Of a DNA stretch of 64,000 nt, positions 52,601 through 61,600 are shown one piece after another. Under the pieces are notes generated by a model that made no database searches, had not been told where the DNA came from, and saw only the letters and a list, made by a program, of their open reading frames with translations. A program made the translations under genes and the position numbers. How positions within the stretch are numbered: position 1 is the first letter of the stretch; each line of letters begins with the position of its first letter. The DNA is taken from assembly GCF_042477335.2 (NCBI RefSeq), contig NC_091251.1:27606501-27670500 (forward strand), in the 5' to 3' direction. The DNA is from Ovis canadensis. Lineage: Eukaryota; Chordata; Mammalia; Artiodactyla; Bovidae.

Positions 52601-55600
52601 AGGAATGGCAGGATAATGACCTAGGTAGCTAAGGAGAGTGAGAGGGTGGGAGGGCAGTTTTAAACCCATCCTTACCTCCACCACATGAGAGGAAAAGCCC
52701 GTCTGAGACATCTCCAGCCCGAAGGAGGTTTCGTTCTTGTTCGTGCCTAAAACAGGGACCAAAAGATATCAGCTGCGTGCATGACTTCTTAGCGCCAGAC
52801 ATGTCTGCAGCTCAGTCCCCAGCATCTGTGACCTGGAGGCACTTTCAGTGAGGTGAGACGGGGCCCCAGGTCTGAGTCCAGCTCATCCACCCCAACAGCA
52901 GGCCCCTTCCAGGTGGCCATGTGGGTTTATTATTAGCAACCCTGCTGAAAAGGGATTGGAATACCTCATATTACAGGGCACGCATACTATGAGAGTGTCA
53001 ACATAGAGGAAAGATCCAGAAAAGTGCATGGAAAGAAATCACCTACATTGTTGGCAAGAAATGGAATTTCCCACTTTGTCCATTCCTACTATTCACCAGA
53101 TTCGGTTCCAGATGCCTCTGGATGGTTCCCAAATTGTAAATCGGCCCTTAGGAGGAAGAGCGGTCGCCACCACAGATTTGCGCAAGGAATCCCATGTGTG
53201 TCAAAAGCTCCCCACAGAGGGGCTCTGATGTGTCGACATACGCAATGTTCTTATCACACAAGACAACGATTTTGAAAATAAATTCACTGATCTGGATGTT
53301 TAATTCTAGGGTAAGGGTCAAACTCAGGTCCCTACTCTCTGTTTCTTTATCATCGTTTTTGATGGCAAGTTTTTCTCTTTTCCTGTGTCTGTAGCTCATC
53401 ATTTCCAATGCAGAGCAGGCTGCTGGGGTTCTGGGATGCTACGCTGCCTTCTCTTTCTTTTGACGCTCCTCCCATATGGTAGAAGAGAATCCAGTATGGC
53501 AAGGTCCCCCCTACAGCAATATATGGTGCAAAGGAGCCCTGCGCAAATCAAAACTGGAGTTTGAATCAGAAGGAGTGAGACAGTCTGAGGAAACCTTGCA
53601 AACGGTGGGGTGGGAGGCGGCAAGACTCGGGGAGTAAGTGTTTCAGGCTGTGGAGTCGGGCTCAGCTGGGCTCAACGGAGACTGCCAGATAAAATACGGG
53701 ATGCTCAGTTAAGTTTGAATTTCAGACAAACAGTGAATGGTTTTTTAGTATGTCTGCCCCAAATGTTATATTTTATATTTGTTATATCTGGCAACCCTCA
53801 TTCAAACCCCAGTTCCTTCCCAAGTGGTGGGAGCTCTGGCAAGTCATTTAGTCCCTCCGAACTGCAGTTACCTCCATTGTAAAAGGAGGAGCTTATCAGC
53901 AAAACCAGACGTCAAGGCTGTTTGGAAAGTGTGGAGCCTCACGTCTAGCATGGGAGCACTGGGGTTTATCAGGGAGGGAGGACTTCTAAACCCTCTCATC
54001 CTGTGGGGCTGGATTTTTTTTTTTTTTTAATGTGGACCATTTTTTAAAGTCTTTATTGAATTTGTTACAATATTGCTTCTTTTGTTTATATTCTGGTTTT
54101 TTGGCCAGGACTTAGCTCCCGGATCAGGGATGGAACCCTGCATTGGAAGGTGAAGTCTTAACAACTGGACGATCAGGGAAGTCCCTGCGGGGCTGGATTT
54201 CCCTCACGTGGGCTTCGCCTGCCAGGAGCCCAGGACCACGAGCACCTCTCAGGAAGCGGTGCTCACCTTCCAAGCTGAAGATCCTGTCCCCCAGGGCGTC
54301 AACAATGTCCTTCAGGGCTGCCTCGTCCGTGACGTTGAAGAAGTGTTTGTCATCGGGGTCACTGGCGATGTATTTGATTTCGTTCAGAAAAGCTTCTGGG
54401 TTGATCCCCCTGCGGTTGTAGTAGCCCAGGACCTGCCAGGGAATGGGGGGCAGGGGCGACAGACAGGACATGGCACAGACTTCCCCCACACACCCAGGGC
54501 AGGCTGGAGCAACTGCTCTAAGCTAGGATGCTGGAGGTGGGAGGCTTGGAGGTGTTTTCCAGTTTCTGAGGTTTCAGAGCCTGCCTGGCAATGAGGGGAA
54601 GAAAAAACCCACAGCTGTTGTGAAGACGTAAGAAGGACAGGCCCATCTGAGGGCCCGGATGTGTAGTTCACTGGCCAGAAAACACTCCCCCATGCACAGA
54701 GTCCCCAGGGGGTTGATGGCAAAGCCTCTAGAAGGTAGGGATGGGGGGCGGTGTGTGGGACAGGACTCACGGCCACGGCGTATCTGGTCACGTTGTCCCT
54801 CTCGCTTTGCTGGATCACCTTCTCTAGGTCCGGGCTGTCGTGGGACTCCCCATCTGTGATGACAATCATCACCTTCTTGGCCCCTTTCCTTCCGCCCTTC
54901 TGGAAAGCCTCTGAGCTGGAACCCAAGCACAGGGGAGGGTCACAGAGGGAAGTGGAGATGGGGCAACCCCCCAAACTCCTGCAGAGGCGTGGCCACGGGA
55001 GCCAGGGCTAAGCTCTCAGGGCAACTCTACAGCTGCTGGAACCTCAAACCAAAGAAGAAGCTGGATTGAGACACCCAGACTACTTGTCCACTGGCTGCTC
55101 AGATGGGTCTTAAATCTGCTTGTCTTTATATTTATTTATTAACAATTAAAAAAAATTTATTGATGTATAATTTCTTTACAATGTTGTGTTAGTTGCTATA
55201 CAGCAAATTGAATCAGCTATATATATACATTCTGTGGGCTTCCCTTGTGGCTCAGCTGGCAAAAAAAATCTGCCTGCAATGTGAGAGATCAGGGTTTGGT
55301 CCCTGGGTTTACACATGTATACATACATACATGTATGTACACATATACATATACATACATATATGTATACACATAGCCCCTCCTTTTGGGGTTTCCTTCC
55401 CATTTAGGTCACCAGAGAGCATCCCTTGTGCTATACAGTAGGTTCTCATGAGTTATCTATTTCAGACATAGTATCAATAGTGTAAATATATTAATCCTAA
55501 TCTCCTAATCCATCCCACCCCCTCTTCCCATTATCCATACGTTTGTTCTCTACGTCTGTGTGTCTATTTCTGCTTTGCAAATAAGTTAATCCATATCATT

Positions 55601-58600
55601 TTTTCCTAGATTCCACATACATATATGCATTAATATGTATTTGTTTTTCTCTTTCTGACTTACTTCACTCTGTATGACAGACTCTAGGTCTGTCCACATC
55701 TCTGCAAATGGCACAATTTCATTTCTTTTTATGAAACTGAGCAACATTCAAATCTGCTTGTCTTTAAAAAGTGACTTTAAAAAAACCCTCTCAAGTCCTG
55801 ATCATGCTGCTTTGGGCAAGCAGAGGGAGGGGGTGGTTCTGGGAGGGGAGTTCAGGGTCAGGTGAAGATCTTTAGAGGCCCTAATTTCACGGTTCAAAAA
55901 CCCTAGCACACATTAGAATCACCTGGGGAATTAAAATAAAAATGATGCCAGGCCCTACCTGGACTCATGGAATCAGAATCTCCAGAGTGTAATCTGGGCA
56001 CCAGAATTTTCCAACAGTTCTAATGAACATGGGGGTTTGAGAACCACTCCCCTAAGATCTGAAAAGGTGATGAGTCAGAGCAATTCAACACCCAAGCAAA
56101 TGTGTGTGATGAAGCGTGACAAAGATTTTTCCCAGGAGAACCACTTTGATTCTATTTTAGGGACTATTAAATATCAAATTCTATGACAAATATTCTTCTT
56201 TCTTACTTTTTATTTTGTTTTCAGTGGCCAGAGCAGGTGCTTGGCCTGCCTGTCGGGCCGTCCAGCCAGAGGCCTGGGGGCTGGCATGCTGTAGACAGAC
56301 TCCTCGCAGCTGGCGACCCGTCTATGAAGCAGAAAAAATTGGCTCCTGAACCATCACTAGCTTTTGGTGCCTGTGTGGCCAACTCTCCTTCAGACCGTAA
56401 GGTTCTGAATTTTCCAATGAGGAACTAAAAATCAATGTTATCCTTAGGCACTGCAGTAATTCCTCACGGCTCTGACCCACAGATTTAAGCACCATGATGC
56501 CAGGTTAAATTCCACCTCCAGGCTCCAAGGCCTTGGTTATGAGAGGTATCTTTTGTTACACGGCAAGCTGATGAGCTGACATGCATGATTTAGATGCTGA
56601 GGAAGTCACAAAACTTAAAATAAATTAGTTCAGAGCATTTTCAAGCTACCAGTTAAGAGAAATGGACCATCTGCCACTCTCTGAGAAATTCTATGATATT
56701 CTGGCTTTAAAAAAAACCTCTAATTTTAGTATGAGGCATGGACTGAGGCACACTTGACAGGACAAAATAAAGAGAATATTTTGGGCTTAAGCCCAACTCA
56801 GTGGAGGGAGTCTACGAGCCCCTCAGAGGAAACTCAATATGCTCCCAGACCTTCTTGGAGGGCCAGGTCCAGGAACAAAACTTCAGGAGAAAAAAATATG
56901 GCAAGGGACACAGGTTCTATTACATATAGAGCCAAGGACATCTCAGGATTATATTTCCATAGAGTGGAATGGTGTGAATATCTGTATGAATCTGTAATTG
57001 CGTAAATACTGGCATGAGTCATCAGATTTAAACTTGTGAATTGGTACTGTGTAAAAGACTTGGGTTTGTTGCTTTGTAAATTAGACTAACTTTCTGGAGA
57101 GCAGTGAGAGCTTTATGCTCATGATAGGTTCCGGGAACCTGGAAGCCAGGGTGACCGGGTGGAGAAAGCAGGTCGTAGCATGTCTCCTTTCTGCTCAAAT
57201 CCTGTCCTGGCTCCCATTCCTCCCAGGTCCTGACAGTGGCTCGCCAGACCCTCAGTGGCCCTTCTGACCCCTCTTCCTGCTGGAATCTTCCCTGACCCTG
57301 GGACCACCAGGCACATTCTTGTCTTAGGGCCTTTATTGGAGCTTCTCCCTCTTGGAACTTCCTCCACTTGGCACCCTGCTGGCCAACTTGCTCACCTCCT
57401 TCAAGTCTCCACTCAAATGTTAGTTCTCAGTGAAGCCTTCCCTGACTTCCCCATTAATGCTGATTAAATATCTGCCTTCTCCAACCTGCTTGACTGCCTT
57501 TCAGTTCAGTTCAGTCGCTCAGTCGTGTCCGACTCTTTGTGACCCCATGAATCGCAGCACGCCAGGCCTCCCTGTCCATCACCATCTCCCAGAGTTCACT
57601 CAGACTCACGTCCATTGAGTCTGTGATGCCATCCAGCCATCTCATCCTCAGTTGTCCCCTTCTCCTCCTGCCCCCAATCCCTCCCAGCATCAGAGTCTTT
57701 TCCAATGAGTCAACTCTTCGCATGAGGTGGCCAAAGTACTGGAGCTTTGCCTTTACCAGGCTGTATTTCCCACCACCCCCATCCCCACCCCAGGCTTGCC
57801 AGTGGCTCAGTGATAAAGAATTCGCATGCCAATGCAGGAGACACAGGTTCGATCCCTGGGTTGGGAAGATACCCTGGAGAAGAAAATGGCAACCCATTCC
57901 AGTATTCTTTCTGGGATAATCCCATGGACAGAGGAGCCTGATGGTCCACAGTTGATGGGGCTGCAAAGGGTTGAACATAACTTAGCGACTAAACAAGAAG
58001 AACATTTCCCCACCATATCGTGTGTCTTCTAGCATACTATTTTATTATTATTATTTTTTTGCTTATTGTCCGCCTCACCCTCAGCTTCATGAAGGCAGGA
58101 CATTTATCTATTTTGTTCACTGATTCACCCTGAGTACCTAAAACTGGGTGAGGCATACAGTAGATGCTCAATAAAAGGTGTTGCATGAACAGAGGTGGCA
58201 TCACAATGCCATCCTGCCCCCTCCCCTAAAGCCACACGTGGCCAGAGGCACCTTCATGTGCATGCCTGATGATGACATTCTTGTCCTTAAGAACCTTCAC
58301 TGGCCACTCACGCTTGCTTTGGCTACAACAGTACCTCTCTCATAATCTAGTTCCAAACCTTCTTTGCAGCTTCAGGGCTTACTATCCCCCCAACACAAAC
58401 TGCTCAGAGCAAAGCTCTGAACATAAATGTTCCTTGACTTTCCCTCTCCTCTGTTCTTACTGGGGCAGAATGTCTTCTCTGCCTCTCCCTGCTGGAATCC
58501 TGACATCTTCCTAGGACAGGTCAGATGTCCCCCAATCCTGGCAGTCCTCCCAAGATCCTCCCTTGGAGCCTTTCCTCTCTCATCCTCACTGAGTTAGGCT

Positions 58601-61600
58601 GACACTTATCAGAGCTTCCCTATTAAGCCTGGGATCACGAGTTACCATTTTTATAAACCCTCAAGTCCATGGCCTGGATCTTCTATTTTAGTAGGTGCAC
58701 AGAAAAAAATGCTCTATGAATAGCTGAGTGAGGAAAGAAAACCTTTGACCTTAAAAGGAGCCAGCTGTAATTTGGACCGCAGACTTGGCCAGGCAGAGCA
58801 GATTTGAAAGTTCACTTGAGGTGCAGGTTGCACACCCCAGCGGTGCTTGTGAGTCACGATGGTTCAAGTCACTAGGTGAGTCGCACACTTCCACTTAGCC
58901 TGGGGGAGATGGGCTGCAAAGTGACATGGAAACAGTGGGCTCCACCCCACTGGGAGTCAGGCAGCTTCTCACAGATAGCTCAGTGGGTGTGGGCTTCCTC
59001 AGTTCTGCACTGGCCACTTCACAAGGGCCTACGTGGGGGTCTCAGGGGCTCACCCCCATGAAGACAAAATTGCAACAAGGGCCCATTTCTCAGGAGGGTG
59101 AGTAAGAGCCATCTTTACAAACAGAGATGCTCATTTAGGGAAAAAGCTTGAGAAAGTTTTATCAGCAAACAGAAATACGCTGGTAGAGCGTATAATCATA
59201 AAGAATCGTGAGGTTGGAAAAAACTTACTCTTTGACCACACAAAATCATGTCACTATAAAATAGCTCCCACACTGTGGAATTCTGCTAAACACATTGACT
59301 AAACCTACTTGAGGGGGGATTATAACGTAATGGGACTGTGGTCTCAATGAACACAGCAGAGCTCATATTTGTAGGTGTAAAATTTCTACATTTAAATCTC
59401 AATGCCTTGGACACAGTCATCCTGGGAGTTTTGGCTACAGCTGGAAAGATCTGGGGAAACTGACTTTAAAATCATTCACTGGTTCCAGTGCGGGTGGATA
59501 CAGTGTTCTGAGCAATGGCAGGGTCACTGGAATAAGCACGTAGCTCTCTGGATGGCTATAAATAACCTTCATTATCACTGTGAGTACTTGTGTCACCTTT
59601 AAAGAACCAGCCTCATGGCTCTGTAATCTCAGATGTTAGATTTGACTCTGTTACTCACATTCCACTCATGAAAAATACCCCACAAGAAGATTCTGTTCTC
59701 ATGCGACCCACACACTTTTGATAGGGGCTCAGTGGTAGAAGATATTTCCCGAAGTTGGCTGCAAAAATATCCCCTGTCCCCCAAAGGCTCTTCTGTGACG
59801 TGACCTTGCCTTTCCTCCATCAAGGAGGGAAGTTAAATTCTCTTCTCCTTGAACCTGAGCTGGCCTTAGAGACTTGCTCAGCTGTAGACTATGGCAGGGA
59901 ATTCTCTGGCAGTCCAGGGGTTAAGACTCCATGCTTCCACTGCAGGAGCCAGGGGTTCAATCCCCAGGCAAGGAACTAAGATCTCACATTCTGTGTGGTG
60001 TAGCCAGAAGAAAACTATGGCAGAAGTTTTATTCTGGGGATTCTGCAGCTAGGTCACAGGCAGTCTTGGAGTTCCTGCCTGGGTCCCTTGGAAAACTTCC
60101 TCTCAAAGACTGACTGCCATAAAGTAAGAGTGTCAAGCTGCATGCCCACGCACAGGGGCTCAGATTGCAAGCCTCAGCTGAACTCCCAGCCCATGGCCAG
60201 CCTCCACTGCCAAGCCACGTGAGCGTGCCATTCTGGATGACCAGTCCAGTTGAGCCTTCAGATGACCACAGCCCCAGCTAACACCAGACTTCAACCACAT
60301 GAGAGAATCCAAGGGGAAGTGATGGCTGAGCCCAGCCGATGCCCAGTACTTTGAGGGATTAATTATTGTCTCTTCAGATACTAAATTTTGTGGGGCAGCA
60401 ATAGATAACTAGAACAGTATCTAAGATCTGGAAAAATTATTATTATTATTTTTTTTACCGAGCAAATTCAATTCCGAATGCTGTCCGGGTTTCCGTTCCT
60501 CCTCTCTGCTCAATGTGGCTGGCAGCTTCCACCACGTCCTTTACAGACCTGTAGTCATTGAGGTGAAATTCATGTACCACGTCTTCTCCGTACTGCACAA
60601 CTCCAACCTGCGAGGAAAAGGAGGGGCAACCGAATGTCTTGACCCCTGAAGGCTGGCCCTTCGGTGATGGGGCCTCCTGGAGTCATCTCTCTGGGACCGT
60701 TCAGGTGTGAGGAGGCCTGGGGACCTTCCGAAGGGCGAGGGACTAAGCCAAAGGGAAGCAGGAAATGCAAACTCCTGGGAATGAACGGCTGGCTTGGTGA
60801 GACAAGGGGGAGGCGCCTATCGAAAGAGGAGACTGACCTAAAAGGCCCAGCAGATTAAGTTTCTTATTTAAAAAGACAAAAGTTGAGCATAGAAGTGAAA
60901 TCTAAATCTTAGGAACAGTGTGGGAGGATGGGCTACGGTATTGTTCACCAAAATCTGGAGCTAAGATTCGTTATATTTTGGAAGAGAAGTCTGAAATATT
61001 AATTAGCCTCAAATATTAATATCCTTAAAAGAAACAAAATCTTAAAAGAATAAACAAACTCTACCTGTAGTAGGACTAGAATGAACAAATACTATCTTTG
61101 GATGAGCCCACAGAGTTTATTTGGTACAAGTGCATTTCTGAATGCTGAATTTTCACCTGGCATACCCTAAAAGATGGTCTACCAGGGGTAGGGAACTCAT
61201 CACTTCATGAGAAAGCCCACCCCCTTTTTAACAGCTTTGATTGTTACAAAGCAATTTCCTAGGGCTTCCCTAATGGCTCGGTTGTAGAGAGTCTGCCTGT
61301 CAATGCAGAAGACATGGGTTTGATCCCTGCTCTGGGAAGATCCTCACACTACGGAGCAACCATGACTACTGAGCGTGCTGCAACTAGAGAAAAGCCTGCA
61401 GGCAACGAAGACCCAGCACAGCCAAAGGGAAATAAATAAAGTTATTAAATAAATAATTTCTCAGATGACTTGAAATCTACCACCTTGTCATTTCTATTCA
61501 CTGGTCCTCATTTGGCCTGCCAAAACAATGCTGAATAAACCTCCCCCCTCACTGGCTAGGCAGCATTTCAAATATGTCCTGGCGGCTATGACTACTTCCC

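Larger units (their letters stand above)
42554..52675. other. Intron 10 (longest complete intron)
   Basis: Holds six Bov-type SINEs, a MER20-like transposon (about 46095-46310) and MIR-like stretches (about 44990-45095 and 46330-46520). A repeat-free block at 48230-48740 may be a conserved noncoding element. No hidden exon was needed to join exons 10 and 11. Confidence 0.75.
54916..60458. other. Intron 7
   Basis: Contains a reverse L1 3' end with a SINE piece, a MER5-like remnant (about 55880-56045), a reverse BovB end, a Bov-tA SINE and a CHR SINE. 58010-59900 is largely repeat-free. Confidence 0.75.
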
